A DNA stretch of 33,427 nt from Bryobacterales bacterium (GTDB taxonomy: Bacteria > Acidobacteriota > Terriglobia > Bryobacterales > Bryobacteraceae). Where the stretch lies: contig PLFE01000125.1 of the NCBI GenBank assembly GCA_003136675.1, forward strand, positions 1 to 33,427. The letters run 5' to 3'. Position numbers and translations under genes: made by a program. Below are positions 14,689-23,552 of the stretch, piece after piece (the first letter of the stretch is position 1; every line of letters starts with the position of its first letter). The notes under the pieces are model-generated. The model was not told the DNA's origin. It searched no databases and saw only the letters and a list, made by a program, of their open reading frames with translations.

Positions 14689-15747
14689 CTATGCAGCTTT
14701 GCCCGCGGAGACCGCGTCCCATTTCCACGAGCGTTCCATGGCGGGCTGATACTCCCCGCGGCGCGCAGCCCGGTTGCATCTCGCTCGATGATAAAGAGCC
14801 TGCTGCGCGGCGGTCACATTTTCCTCGTGACCTTTCCAGATTTCGAGTGCGGGTTGCTGGATCGCCCGGGCAAATGAAAATGCTACGGCCCAGGGTAACT
14901 TCGACTTGAACCTGACATTCATGGCATTCAAACGAGCCGAGGCCAGTTCACAGGATTGGCCGCCCGATAAGAACGCTACGCCGGGAACGGCGGCGGGGAC
15001 GGCTCGCGACAGACATTGCACGGTGGCATCGGCAACCTCGTCCACGCCTTCCTGTTGGGGACAGGACAATCCAGGAAGCACCATATTGGGCTTCAGGATC
15101 ATGCCGTCCAGTTCCACCCGCTGTGTATAAAGGTGGGCGAAAACCGCGCGTAACACTTCTTCGGTCAACTCGCTGCAACGCTGCAAGGTATGATCGCCTT
15201 CCATCAATACTTCCGGCTCGACGACGGGAACCAATCCCGCCTCCTGGCAGAGCGCGGCATACCGGGCGAGCGCGCCGGCGTTGGCTTCTATACAGCCCCG
15301 GCTCGGAATGCCCGTACCCGGCGTGATCACCGCGCGCCATTTGGCGAAACGGGCGCCCATCTGGAAATACTCATTGAGGCGTTCGCGCAAGCCGTCGAGC
15401 CCTTCGGTGACTTTCTCTCCGGGATGACCGGCCAATGCCTTCGCACCGGTGTCCACTTTAATTCCCGGAACGATTCCCGCGCGCTGGATGGTCTCAACGA
15501 ACGGTGTGCCATCTTTTCCGCGCTGGCGAATCGTCTCGTCATAAAGGATCACGCCGCTGATGCACTCACCGAGGCGCGGCGTGGTGATGAGTAACTCCCG
15601 ATAGGCGCGGCGTGCCTCCACGGTCTGGGGGATTCCCTGTTTGGCGAACCTTTTATCGCAGGTTGGATTGCTTTCATCCATCGCCAGGAGGCCCTTATCG
15701 TGAGCGACCATTCTCTGCGCTGTGTTTTTCAGTTCCTGATTGTTCAT
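14689..15747 (-). CDS. fba: Class I fructose-bisphosphate aldolase
   Basis: This 352-residue protein is a eukaryote-type class I (Schiff-base) aldolase that splits fructose 1,6-bisphosphate into the two triose phosphates. The Schiff-base lysine is Lys219 in GMILKPNMVLPG, with Lys136 (GARFAKWRAV), Glu178 (VEPEVL) and Asp24 (LLAMDES) also in place. No metal-site motif of class II is present. The ATG at 15747 overlaps the stop of the HAD gene (ATGA) and tpiA follows 13 bp after its stop, so the two enzymes of consecutive reactions are translated together. The C-terminal tail is Arg/Lys-rich and lacks the conserved terminal Tyr of animal enzymes. Confidence 0.95.
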   Translation of the reverse strand: MNNQELKNTAQRMVAHDKGLLAMDESNPTCDKRFAKQGIPQTVEARRAYRELLITTPRLGECISGVILYDETIRQRGKDGTPFVETIQRAGIVPGIKVDTGAKALAGHPGEKVTEGLDGLRERLNEYFQMGARFAKWRAVITPGTGIPSRGCIEANAGALARYAALCQEAGLVPVVEPEVLMEGDHTLQRCSELTEEVLRAVFAHLYTQRVELDGMILKPNMVLPGLSCPQQEGVDEVADATVQCLSRAVPAAVPGVAFLSGGQSCELASARLNAMNVRFKSKLPWAVAFSFARAIQQPALEIWKGHEENVTAAQQALYHRARCNRAARRGEYQPAMERSWKWDAVSAGKAA

Positions 15748-16379
15748 GTGAGTTGGCTTTCTGTCTGCAGCCCATAAGAATCAAGCTGCTTGCCCGTGGA
15801 CTTGTAGTCCGTGTGAAGAATGCTTCGAATTCCCAGGCTCTCCGCGATGCCCACGAACATCGCGGTGTTTTCGATATACAAAACCTGATCCTCCGGCGCC
15901 TGGGCGATATCCAGGGCAAGCTGGAAGATATTGACATCGGGCTTGCGGAGATGCACGAAACACGAAGAAATAAATGAATCCACGAACGCGCCGAGCTTGA
16001 AGGTGCGGATGCGATACGCGTTCAATTCGAGGGACTCGTTGCTGACCACTACGATCTTCAGTCCGTGCCGCGTTTTCAATTGCGCGACCATCCCGAGCAT
16101 TTCGACGTAAGGTTTCGACTGGTCGCACATGAAGCGGCGAAACTGCGCGGGCGTGAACCGGCGCTTCTCATAGAACACCACCAAGCCCAAGTATTCGTGG
16201 AAAGTGAGCTTGCCCTCCTCATGAATTTCAAAGGTCATGCGATGCCGTTCTTCCATCTCGCCCCAGTCGAGCTTGAAGTGGGACGCCGCTCTTCTGCGGG
16301 CGTGATGATCCCATCCGTTGGTCAGGAGGACGCCGCCGATATCCACGAACAAGCAAGTAATTTCAGCCGGTTTCTTCAT
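15744..16379 (-). CDS. HAD-superfamily hydrolase-like protein (divergent)
   Basis: The 211-residue product has the HAD subfamily IA layout: motif I FVDIGGVLL (Asp13), a helical cap at about 20-90, motif II VVVSNES (Ser113) and motif III RKPD (Lys146). Motif IV, usually an acidic pair such as DD, reads YIENTAMF (Glu170-Asn171), and the second motif I Asp is Gly15, so metal binding may be weakened. The reading frame continues upstream to 16505, but that part lies in an inverted-repeat element, so I choose the ATG at 16379. It is the first gene of the HAD-fba-tpiA-ackA-receiver operon (ATGA overlap with fba). A sugar phosphatase or a non-catalytic role are both possible. Confidence 0.75.
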   Translation of the reverse strand: MKKPAEITCLFVDIGGVLLTNGWDHHARRRAASHFKLDWGEMEERHRMTFEIHEEGKLTFHEYLGLVVFYEKRRFTPAQFRRFMCDQSKPYVEMLGMVAQLKTRHGLKIVVVSNESLELNAYRIRTFKLGAFVDSFISSCFVHLRKPDVNIFQLALDIAQAPEDQVLYIENTAMFVGIAESLGIRSILHTDYKSTGKQLDSYGLQTESQLT

Positions 16380-16409
16380 CGAGATCTTAGATTTTTGTGG
16401 TCTGGAAGA

Positions 16410-16527
16410 AACTCTGCAAGTAGAAGGCCGAATAGCGTAATGATGGTCGCCGCCCAAACCGCCATTTGCACGCTCTGGGGCGCACAAAGAAGGAGGAACC
16501 ATCACAACGGCCTTCTACATGCGAGTT
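16410..16527. repeat. MITE-like 118-bp imperfect inverted repeat
   Basis: The arms are 16410-16430 and 16508-16527; they match over about 20 bp with one mismatch and one indel, including ten perfect bases (TAGAAGGCCG and its complement). A second inner pair, TGATGGT (16441-16447) and ACCATCA (16498-16504), is nested inside, so nearly the whole segment can fold on itself. It has no coding capacity of its own. It sits between the glycolytic operon and the SpoIIAA-like gene. It could be a miniature transposable element, two fused insertion-sequence ends, or a structured regulatory RNA. Confidence 0.5.
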
Positions 16528-16626
16528 CAGTTGACCTAGATCGTTCCACTTAGTGCAGGACGTGGTGGACGGGCTCCGCATTTAGGATCGGCGGGAGCCT
16601 ATCGATACGAATGGAGTGAAGCAGGA

Positions 16627-17007
16627 ATGCCCATTGAACTGAGTCGGACAGGCGGAGGAATTGTCATCTGCACTGTTGCCGGAAAGCTCGTGCGATCAGA
16701 CTACGAACGGTTCAGTTCCCGGTTCGATGGAATGCTGCAGCAACATGGTAAGCTGCGCGTTCTTTTCGAGATGAAAGATTTCCATGGCTGGGAGCCCAGT
16801 GCGCTATGGGACGAGATCAAGTTCGACATAAAACACTCCAACGATGTCGAACGCCTCGCGATGGTCGGAGGAAAGCAGTGGGAGCGCGAGTTGGCGGTTT
16901 TTTCGGAACCATTCACCGCGGCACCGGTCCGGTATTTCGACCTCTCGGGCCTTGCTGCGGCGATGAAATGGTTGGATGAAGCCAAGGCCGCCCCAGCAAC
17001 CGCGTAA
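16627..17007 (+). CDS. SpoIIAA-like (STAS-fold) protein
   Basis: The 126-residue soluble protein matches the SpoIIAA-like family: N-terminal strand with GGIVICTVAGKL, then FDGMLQQHGKLRVLFEMKDFHGWEP and AMVGGKQWERELAVFSEPF, and a Leu-rich last helix. These proteins adopt a STAS-like fold and are often linked with lipid or protein binding; the Ser phosphorylation site of true SpoIIAA is not evident. The ATG at 16627 is preceded by GGAG and AGGA boxes. It is the first plus-strand gene of the region holding the proton ATPase, 168 bp downstream, and may share its regulation. Confidence 0.8.
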   Translation: MPIELSRTGGGIVICTVAGKLVRSDYERFSSRFDGMLQQHGKLRVLFEMKDFHGWEPSALWDEIKFDIKHSNDVERLAMVGGKQWERELAVFSEPFTAAPVRYFDLSGLAAAMKWLDEAKAAPATA

Positions 17008-17174
17008 AGAAAAGGAAGAAAAAGGCGATGCCGGAGATTCCTGACTGGACATGGAAGAGCAAGATCTGAAGTTCGGCCCCCGGCGATCTTTGTGCTGACG
17101 GATAACCTCGCGCTGGTTCCTAAGCTACATCCGTAGGCGAATTCGCTCGATTCCAAGAACAAAGGACTTTTCTC

Positions 17175-19793
17175 ATGAGACCAAAGGTAGTGCCCACCGG
17201 AGCGAAGTCCGACGCGCAGAAGAATTTGAAATCCATTCCGATGCCGGAACTGGAGAAGAAGCTAGGCTCATCACCTGAAGGCTTAAGTCAGGCCGAGGCG
17301 CAGAAAAGGCTCACTCAGTACGGGCCGAATGCGATTGCGGAGAAGAAGGAAAACCCCTACCTGAAATTCCTGACTTATTTCTGGGGGCCGATTCCCTGGA
17401 TGATTGAGGCCGCGGTCATTCTATCGGGCGTCGTCCGGCATTGGCCGGATTTTTTCATCATCCTCGTTTTATTGCTTTCGAACGCGGTGGTCGGATTCTG
17501 GGAAGAACACCAGGCGGGCAATGCCATCGCCGCGTTAAGAAAGCAGTTGGCGATCAAGGCGAAGGTCAAACGCGACGGCAAGTGGACCGAACCTCCAGCG
17601 AAAGAATTAGTGCCCGGCGACGTGATCCGCCTCATGCTGGGCGATATTGTTCCCGCGGACGCGCGTTTGCTGCCCGGCGACCCGATGGAGGTGGATCAGT
17701 CCGCGCTCACGGGCGAATCCCTCCCCGCCGCAAAAAACGCCGGCGACGCTATCTTCTCAGGCTCCATTATTCGCCAGGGCGAGAGCGAAGCAATGGTTTA
17801 CGCGACCGGCGGCGATACCTACTTCGGCAAGACCGCCCAGATGGTGCAGGGGCCTGAGTCCGTCAGCCATTTCCAGAAAGCGGTTCTGAAAATCGGCGAC
17901 TATCTGATCGTTCTCGCCGTGGCGCTGGTGCTGCTGATTGTTGTTGTCGCACTGTTCCGTCATGATCCTCTCCTGAGCACGCTGGAGTTCGCGTTGGTGC
18001 TTCTTGTCGCCGCGATACCGGTGGCGATGCCCACGGTCCTCTCGGTCACCATGGCGGTGGGCGCGCGTTTACTGGCGAAGAAGCAAGCCATCGTCACCCG
18101 GCTGTCGGCTATCGAGGAACTCGCCGGCGTGGATATCCTCTGCTCCGATAAGACCGGCACGCTGACTCTGAATAAGCTGACCCTGGGCGATCCCTTCACG
18201 CTGCCGGGGGCCACGTCCGAACAGATTATTCGCTACGCCGCGCTGGCGTCCCGCGCCGAAGACAAGGACACCATCGATCTCGCCGTAATCGGCGGAGTGA
18301 AAGACCAGAAGGCTCTACAAGCCTGCCACGTCCTTCATTTTCAGCCTTTCGATCCGGTTCACAAGCGTACCGAGGCCACGGTGAAGGGAGGCGACGGAAA
18401 ACAATTCTGGGTCGCCAAGGGGGCGCCGCAAGTCATCCTCAAGATGTCCGCCAACGCGGGCGAGGTGAAAGAGGCCATCGGGAAGGCCGTGAACGACTTT
18501 GCGGCCAAAGGCTACCGGTCGCTCGGAGTCACCCGGGCCGATCAGGAAAACCAATGGCAGATGGTCGGCGTGCTGCCCCTGTTCGATCAGCCGCGGCCGG
18601 ACGCAAAGGCGACCATCGCGAACGCTCGTGACATGGGCGTCAGCGTAAAGATGGTTACCGGCGATCAGATGGCGATCGCGCGGGAAACCGCCAAACAACT
18701 TGGGATGGGCACCAACATCCTCGACGCCAGCAGCCTCGGCGACATCAAGCATCAAGAGACCCCGCAGATGGCGGAAGCCATCGAGAAAGCGGATGGATTC
18801 GCCCAGGTATTCCCGGAACATAAGTTCCACATTGTGGATGTGCTGCAAAAGCACGGCCACATCGTGGGCATGACCGGGGATGGCGTCAATGACGCGCCGG
18901 CACTGAAGAAAGCCGATTGCGGCATCGCCGTTTCCGGGGCGACGGACACCGCGCGCGCTGCCGCCGACATTGTCCTGCTGGCCCCCGGCCTCTCGGTGAT
19001 TATCGACGCCATCAAGGAAAGCCGGCGCATTTTCCAACGAATGAACAGTTACGCCATGTACCGTATCGCGGAAACATTGCGCGTGCTGTTCTTCATGACT
19101 CTGGCGATTCTGGTCTTTAACTTCTATCCCGTCACCGCGGTGATGATCGTGATGATCGCGCTGCTGAACGACGGGGCCATTCTCTCCATCGCCTACGACA
19201 ACGTCCATTACAAGGACAAGCCCGAGGCCTGGAACATGCGGCTCGTGCTGGGAATTTCAACCGTCCTCGGTATCTTCGGCGTGATCGCGGCCTTTGGGTT
19301 GTTTTGGCTGGGGGAGCGCGTTTTTCATCTGGACCGCGACCACATCCAGACGCTGATGTATCTCAAGCTCTCCGTGGCCGGGCATTTGACGATTTTTCTC
19401 ACGAGGACTCGCGGCCCATTCTGGTCCATCCGGCCCGCCAAGATCCTTTGGATCGCGGTATTGGGAACCCAGGCGGTTGCGACTCTGATCGCGGTCTACG
19501 GACTCTTCATGACGCCGTTAGGCTGGGGCTGGGCCGCGTTCGTGTGGGGTTATGCTATCGCGTGGGCTCTTGTAAACGATCGCGTGAAGCTGTTGGCTTA
19601 CCGGATTCTCGACCCGGTTAAGACGCCCAAGCCGGACAAGCCCCCAGCCAAGCCCAAGGATTTGAAACCCCAGATCGCCGAGCGGGCTTACGAACTGTTT
19701 GAGAAGCGCGGCCGCGCCGATGGACAGGCCGGAGCGGACTGGGCGGAGGCCGAACGCGAGATTGAAAAGGAACCGGCGGTTGCCAAGACGTAG
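17175..19793 (+). CDS. P-type (P3A) plasma-membrane H+-ATPase
   Basis: The 872-residue protein exports protons at the expense of ATP. It shows all P-type landmarks: actuator TGES (179-182), PVAMP in TM4 (282-286), phosphorylation site DKTGTLT (Asp325), and TGDGVNDAP (567-575). The TM5-TM6 region has [18 protein letters not shown], the form seen in fungal and plant P3A proton pumps rather than in Ca2+ or heavy-metal pumps. About ten helices are predicted. The C-terminal extension (about residues 815-872) is Pro/Lys/Glu-rich and may be regulatory. AAGGA lies about 9 bases before the ATG. Two bases separate its stop from the ppk2 start. Confidence 0.93.
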   Translation: MRPKVVPTGAKSDAQKNLKSIPMPELEKKLGSSPEGLSQAEAQKRLTQYGPNAIAEKKENPYLKFLTYFWGPIPWMIEAAVILSGVVRHWPDFFIILVLLLSNAVVGFWEEHQAGNAIAALRKQLAIKAKVKRDGKWTEPPAKELVPGDVIRLMLGDIVPADARLLPGDPMEVDQSALTGESLPAAKNAGDAIFSGSIIRQGESEAMVYATGGDTYFGKTAQMVQGPESVSHFQKAVLKIGDYLIVLAVALVLLIVVVALFRHDPLLSTLEFALVLLVAAIPVAMPTVLSVTMAVGARLLAKKQAIVTRLSAIEELAGVDILCSDKTGTLTLNKLTLGDPFTLPGATSEQIIRYAALASRAEDKDTIDLAVIGGVKDQKALQACHVLHFQPFDPVHKRTEATVKGGDGKQFWVAKGAPQVILKMSANAGEVKEAIGKAVNDFAAKGYRSLGVTRADQENQWQMVGVLPLFDQPRPDAKATIANARDMGVSVKMVTGDQMAIARETAKQLGMGTNILDASSLGDIKHQETPQMAEAIEKADGFAQVFPEHKFHIVDVLQKHGHIVGMTGDGVNDAPALKKADCGIAVSGATDTARAAADIVLLAPGLSVIIDAIKESRRIFQRMNSYAMYRIAETLRVLFFMTLAILVFNFYPVTAVMIVMIALLNDGAILSIAYDNVHYKDKPEAWNMRLVLGISTVLGIFGVIAAFGLFWLGERVFHLDRDHIQTLMYLKLSVAGHLTIFLTRTRGPFWSIRPAKILWIAVLGTQAVATLIAVYGLFMTPLGWGWAAFVWGYAIAWALVNDRVKLLAYRILDPVKTPKPDKPPAKPKDLKPQIAERAYELFEKRGRADGQAGADWAEAEREIEKEPAVAKT

Positions 19794-19795
19794 TT

Positions 19796-20668
19796 ATGGA
19801 CAAAATCAACTCCAGGGATTTTCGCGTCGGGCATGGAGAAGCCGTTCATCTCCACAAATGGCCGACGAAAGTCAAACCCGTTTACAAATCGAAGCAGCAG
19901 TATAAAGAGCTGCTCGAAAAACACGTGTCGGAGTTGAGCAAGCTGCAACAACTGCACTATGCTTCCAACCGCTATGCGCTCCTTCTGATCTTTCAAGGAA
20001 TGGATGCGGCCGGCAAGGACGGCGCCATCCGCCATGTCATGTCCGGGGTGAATCCGGAGGGTTGCGAGGTCTCCAGCTTCAAGCAGCCCAGCGCCGACGA
20101 ACTGGAACATGACTTTCTCTGGCGCACCAACCAAAAGCTTCCGGAACGCGGGCGCATCGGTATCTTCAACCGTTCTTACTACGAGGAAGTGCTGGTGATC
20201 CGGGTGCACCCGGAAATGCTTCTCAAACAGGGCCTTGCCGAGGAACTGCGCAATGACAAGGAAATCTGGCGAGGGCGCTACCGCTCCATGGTGGATCTCG
20301 AAAGCCACCTCGACCGCAATGGAACCAAAACCATCAAGATATTCCTTCACCTCTCCGAGGCGGAACAGCGCAGGCGTTTTCTGAAGCGCATCGACGAGCC
20401 CGATAAGAACTGGAAATTCAGCGCCGCCGATATTCATGAGAGAAAGTCCTGGAAGCATTACAAGTCGGCTTATGAGGATTGCCTAAGCGCTACCAGCACG
20501 CACCACGCCCCCTGGTTCGTGGTTCCCGCAGACGACAAAGAAAACGCCAGGTTGATCGTTTCCCAAATCGTGCTTGATGCACTGGGTGACCTAAAGATGG
20601 CCTATCCCAAGACCACTAAGAAACGCTGGCTGGAGCTGAAAGCCATTGGCAAGCAGCTAAAGAACTGA
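19796..20668 (+). CDS. ppk2: Polyphosphate kinase 2 family (class III-like)
   Basis: PPK2 enzymes transfer phosphate between polyphosphate and nucleotides. The 290-residue single-domain protein has Walker A GMDAAGKD (68-75), Walker B-like [12 protein letters not shown] (121-132) and a basic lid near [18 protein letters not shown]. The pattern ([30 protein letters not shown]) resembles class III enzymes that phosphorylate AMP and ADP with polyphosphate. The ATG follows the ATPase stop by two bases, so the two are surely co-translated; a sensible reading is that polyphosphate refills ATP for the proton pump when respiration fails. Confidence 0.92.
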   Translation: MDKINSRDFRVGHGEAVHLHKWPTKVKPVYKSKQQYKELLEKHVSELSKLQQLHYASNRYALLLIFQGMDAAGKDGAIRHVMSGVNPEGCEVSSFKQPSADELEHDFLWRTNQKLPERGRIGIFNRSYYEEVLVIRVHPEMLLKQGLAEELRNDKEIWRGRYRSMVDLESHLDRNGTKTIKIFLHLSEAEQRRRFLKRIDEPDKNWKFSAADIHERKSWKHYKSAYEDCLSATSTHHAPWFVVPADDKENARLIVSQIVLDALGDLKMAYPKTTKKRWLELKAIGKQLKN

Positions 20669-20687
20669 AATTTAAAGAGGAACCAAA

Positions 20688-23537
20688 ATGATCGAGCATG
20701 CCCTTGACAAGCCGGAGTCCAAGCCGGAAAACAAGCCGGAAGCCAAGCCGGAAGCCAAGCTACCCGTATTCACGCAGCTGAATGGCTCAAAACCCGAACC
20801 GCCAGTCATGGGAAATCCGCCTCCGACCTGGCCGCTGCGTTTCATGAAGTGGGTTCCGCCTATTGCCGTTCTGCTTTTCATAGCGCTGGTGTTGTTCCCC
20901 GGCTTTTTGCAGAAGTGGCTGTGGATGCGGCAGCTCGATTACTCAGGAATCTTCTGGACGCTGTTCTCGGTCAAGCTCGGCATGACGTGCGCCGCTTTGG
21001 TCGGTTCGTTTCTATTCTTGTGGATCAATGTTCGCCAGGCCGCCAATCACTGCTTTGCCCTGATTAAGAGCGCGCCGGGTTCCGCTCAAACGATCGACAT
21101 CCGGGGCGTCCAAATCCCGCGGCATGTGTTGAACCGCATGGCAACCATCGTGACGGCGATAATCGCACTGATCTTCGCCGCCGGCTTTTATGCGCAATGG
21201 GATACCTATCTCCGCTTTCGCTACGGCGGGTCGTTCGGGCTGTCTGACCCCATCTTCGGAGTCGATCTGGGCTTCTATCTCTTTCGCCTTCCGTTCTATG
21301 AACTGTTGCAGGGCAGTCTCGTATTCCTCACCATACTGGCCATCGTTGCCGTGCTCGCGCAATACGCTTACTTTGGCTTGGTTCGCCTGACGGGACGGCA
21401 GACCGCCGAGAACCGCGACACCGCCGTACGTCACGTTTCCGTTCTCCTCGGCATCCTCGCCGCGGCCTACGCCTGGGGTTACTACCTCGGACGGTTCGAT
21501 CTTCTCTATTCGAATGTAGGTGTGGTCTATGGAGTTGGATATACACAGGAACACGTCAACCTGATCGCGCTTTGGGTCATGATCGGCGTCTCAGCCGTCG
21601 CCTGCGCACTACTTGCCGTGAATTTCCTGCGTCCGCACTGGAAGCGGACGATGCTGGGAGTAGGCGCCTATGCCCTGGCCCACTTGGTCGCGGTTATGGC
21701 CGTTCCCGCCCTGGTTCAGAAGTTTGTCGTCCAACCCAATGAACTCAGCCTCGAAACTCCTTATCTGAAGAACTACATCGAGTACTCCCGCAAGGCGTAC
21801 AAACTCGACGCGATCCAGGAAACGGCATACCCCGCGCTTACCGATCTTACGCCCGCCGTCATTGCCCGCAATCAAGATACGATCCAGAATATCCGTCTAT
21901 GGGATAAACGGCCGCTGCTTCAGACTTACCAACAGACTCAGGCTATTCGCCTTTATTACCAGTTCACCAATGTCGATGTGGATCGCTACCACTTAGCCGA
22001 CGGGTACCACCAGGTGATGCTATCGACGCGGGAACTCTCGCCGGAACTGCCCGCGAAGGCGCAGACCTGGGTGAATGAAAACCTCCAGTTCACGCATGGC
22101 TACGGCATGGTGATGAACTTTGTTTCCAAAACCACCGGCGGCGGCTTTCCGGAGTTTCTAATTCAGAACGTTCCACCGGAATCTTCCAACGGCCTGGCGA
22201 TCACCCAGCCGGCTATCTACTTCGGAGAATCCATGCCGGGCTCGCGCATCGTATCGACCGGCGTCAAAGAGTTCGATTACCCCAAGGGGAACCAGAATGT
22301 CTATACCAGTTACCAGGGTAAGGGTGGAATTCCGCTCGACAGCCTTCCCAAGCGTGTCCTCTTCGCCTGGACGCAAGCCGATATCAATATATTGCTGACC
22401 GGCTATCTCACACCGCAAAGCAAAATACAGATCTGGCGGAATGTGCAGGAACGCGTATCTCAGGTGGCGCCTTTCCTGAAACTGGATTCGGATCCTTACG
22501 CTGTCTTGAGTAAAGGCAAGCAGTATTGGATACAGGATGCTTATACCACTTCATCGCGCTTCCCCTATTCCAATCCCAGCGCCTCGGGCGTCGGCGTGAT
22601 CAATGGCCTGAACTACATTCGCAATTCCGTCAAAGTCATTGTTGACATGTACGACGGTACAGTTTCCTTTTACATCATGGATCCACAAGATCCTGTGTTG
22701 AAGGTCTACCAGCAGGCTTTCCCGGGCGTCTTCAAGAATCTCAACGAGTTGTCACCCGACCTCAAGCTGCACCTGCGCTACCCGCAGGATCTGTTCGCCA
22801 TTCAGGCCACCGAGTACCAGAGCTTCCATATGACCGACCCCCAGGTCTTCTACAACCGCGAAGATCTTTGGGTGCCTCCGCTTGAGAAATACGACGGCAA
22901 GGTGACTCCCATGGAGCCTTACTACATCCTGATGAAGCTCCCCGGAAGCGATCAGTTGGAATATCTGCTGATGAGCCCTTTTACTCCCCAGAACAGGGAC
23001 AACATGATCTCCTGGCTGGCCGCCCGGTCCGACTTTCCGGATTATGGACGCATGCTCTTCTACCAGCTTCCCAAAGAGAAGCTGATTTACGGGCCCAACC
23101 AGGTGGAGGCCATGATCGACCAGAACACCACCATTTCGCAGCAATTGACTCTTTGGGATCAGAAAGGTTCCGGAGTGCTGCGGGGCAAGCTCATCGTCAT
23201 TCCGATTGAGAATGCCTTCCTCTATATTGTTCCGCTGTATCTGAAAGCGGAAGGAGCCAATTTCCCACAGTTGAAGCGCGTGATTGCGGTAACCGGGGAC
23301 AAGGTTGTGATGGAGCAAACGCTGGATGAAGCGCTCAGCGCGCTGTTCGTATCGCAGGGGGCGTCGTCGCAGAACTTCCTCTCGCAAGCGACGGGCGCGC
23401 CGCAAAATCCAAGCGGTACCAACCTCGACCAGGCCCGCGCTCAACTGGCCGACGCCCAAAAGGCCATCGATGCTTTGAAGATTCTGCTCAATCAACCGGC
23501 TGCCATTCCGCCGGCTGGCAAAGCCGTGCACCAGTAA
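20688..23537 (+). CDS. UPF0182-family membrane protein
   Basis: The 949-residue protein belongs to the large uncharacterised UPF0182 (COG1615) family. After a soluble N-terminal tail with a KPE repeat it has about seven transmembrane helices (from about residue 56 to 350, for example YSGIFWTLFSVKLG and LIALWVMIGVSAVACALLAV) and then a long extracytoplasmic domain with the family signatures DLTPAVIARNQDTIQNIRLWD, GGFPEFLIQNVPP and KLPGSDQLEYLLMSPFTP. The function of the family is unknown. An AGAGGA ribosome binding site precedes the ATG. It is 19 bp after ppk2 and 15 bp before the glucoamylase gene, clearly in the same operon. Confidence 0.92.
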   Translation: MIEHALDKPESKPENKPEAKPEAKLPVFTQLNGSKPEPPVMGNPPPTWPLRFMKWVPPIAVLLFIALVLFPGFLQKWLWMRQLDYSGIFWTLFSVKLGMTCAALVGSFLFLWINVRQAANHCFALIKSAPGSAQTIDIRGVQIPRHVLNRMATIVTAIIALIFAAGFYAQWDTYLRFRYGGSFGLSDPIFGVDLGFYLFRLPFYELLQGSLVFLTILAIVAVLAQYAYFGLVRLTGRQTAENRDTAVRHVSVLLGILAAAYAWGYYLGRFDLLYSNVGVVYGVGYTQEHVNLIALWVMIGVSAVACALLAVNFLRPHWKRTMLGVGAYALAHLVAVMAVPALVQKFVVQPNELSLETPYLKNYIEYSRKAYKLDAIQETAYPALTDLTPAVIARNQDTIQNIRLWDKRPLLQTYQQTQAIRLYYQFTNVDVDRYHLADGYHQVMLSTRELSPELPAKAQTWVNENLQFTHGYGMVMNFVSKTTGGGFPEFLIQNVPPESSNGLAITQPAIYFGESMPGSRIVSTGVKEFDYPKGNQNVYTSYQGKGGIPLDSLPKRVLFAWTQADINILLTGYLTPQSKIQIWRNVQERVSQVAPFLKLDSDPYAVLSKGKQYWIQDAYTTSSRFPYSNPSASGVGVINGLNYIRNSVKVIVDMYDGTVSFYIMDPQDPVLKVYQQAFPGVFKNLNELSPDLKLHLRYPQDLFAIQATEYQSFHMTDPQVFYNREDLWVPPLEKYDGKVTPMEPYYILMKLPGSDQLEYLLMSPFTPQNRDNMISWLAARSDFPDYGRMLFYQLPKEKLIYGPNQVEAMIDQNTTISQQLTLWDQKGSGVLRGKLIVIPIENAFLYIVPLYLKAEGANFPQLKRVIAVTGDKVVMEQTLDEALSALFVSQGASSQNFLSQATGAPQNPSGTNLDQARAQLADAQKAIDALKILLNQPAAIPPAGKAVHQ
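20708..20760 (+). repeat. 12-bp tandem repeat encoding (KPEx)n
   Basis: Four copies of a 12-bp unit beginning CAAGCCGGA, plus a partial fifth, lie in the 5' end of the UPF0182 gene and encode KPES, KPEN, KPEA, KPEA. The charged, flexible tail precedes the first membrane helix. Such a unit can expand or contract by slippage without breaking the frame. Confidence 0.8.
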
Positions 23538-23552
23538 GTCATTCCACAGGCC

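Noticed and set aside
16387..16505. N-terminal extension of the HAD-like protein (start at 16505)
   Set aside because: The extra 42 residues are encoded by the inverted-repeat element and do not belong to the HAD fold.
17028..17069. 13-codon open frame with two Trp codons between the SpoIIAA-like and H+-ATPase genes, possible leader peptide
   Set aside because: No attenuator-like alternative hairpins follow it and a proton pump has no known link to tryptophan; probably chance.
18315..19208. 297-aa minus-strand open frame opposite the H+-ATPase gene
   Set aside because: Shadow of the P-type ATPase; His/Asp-rich composition typical of antisense frames.
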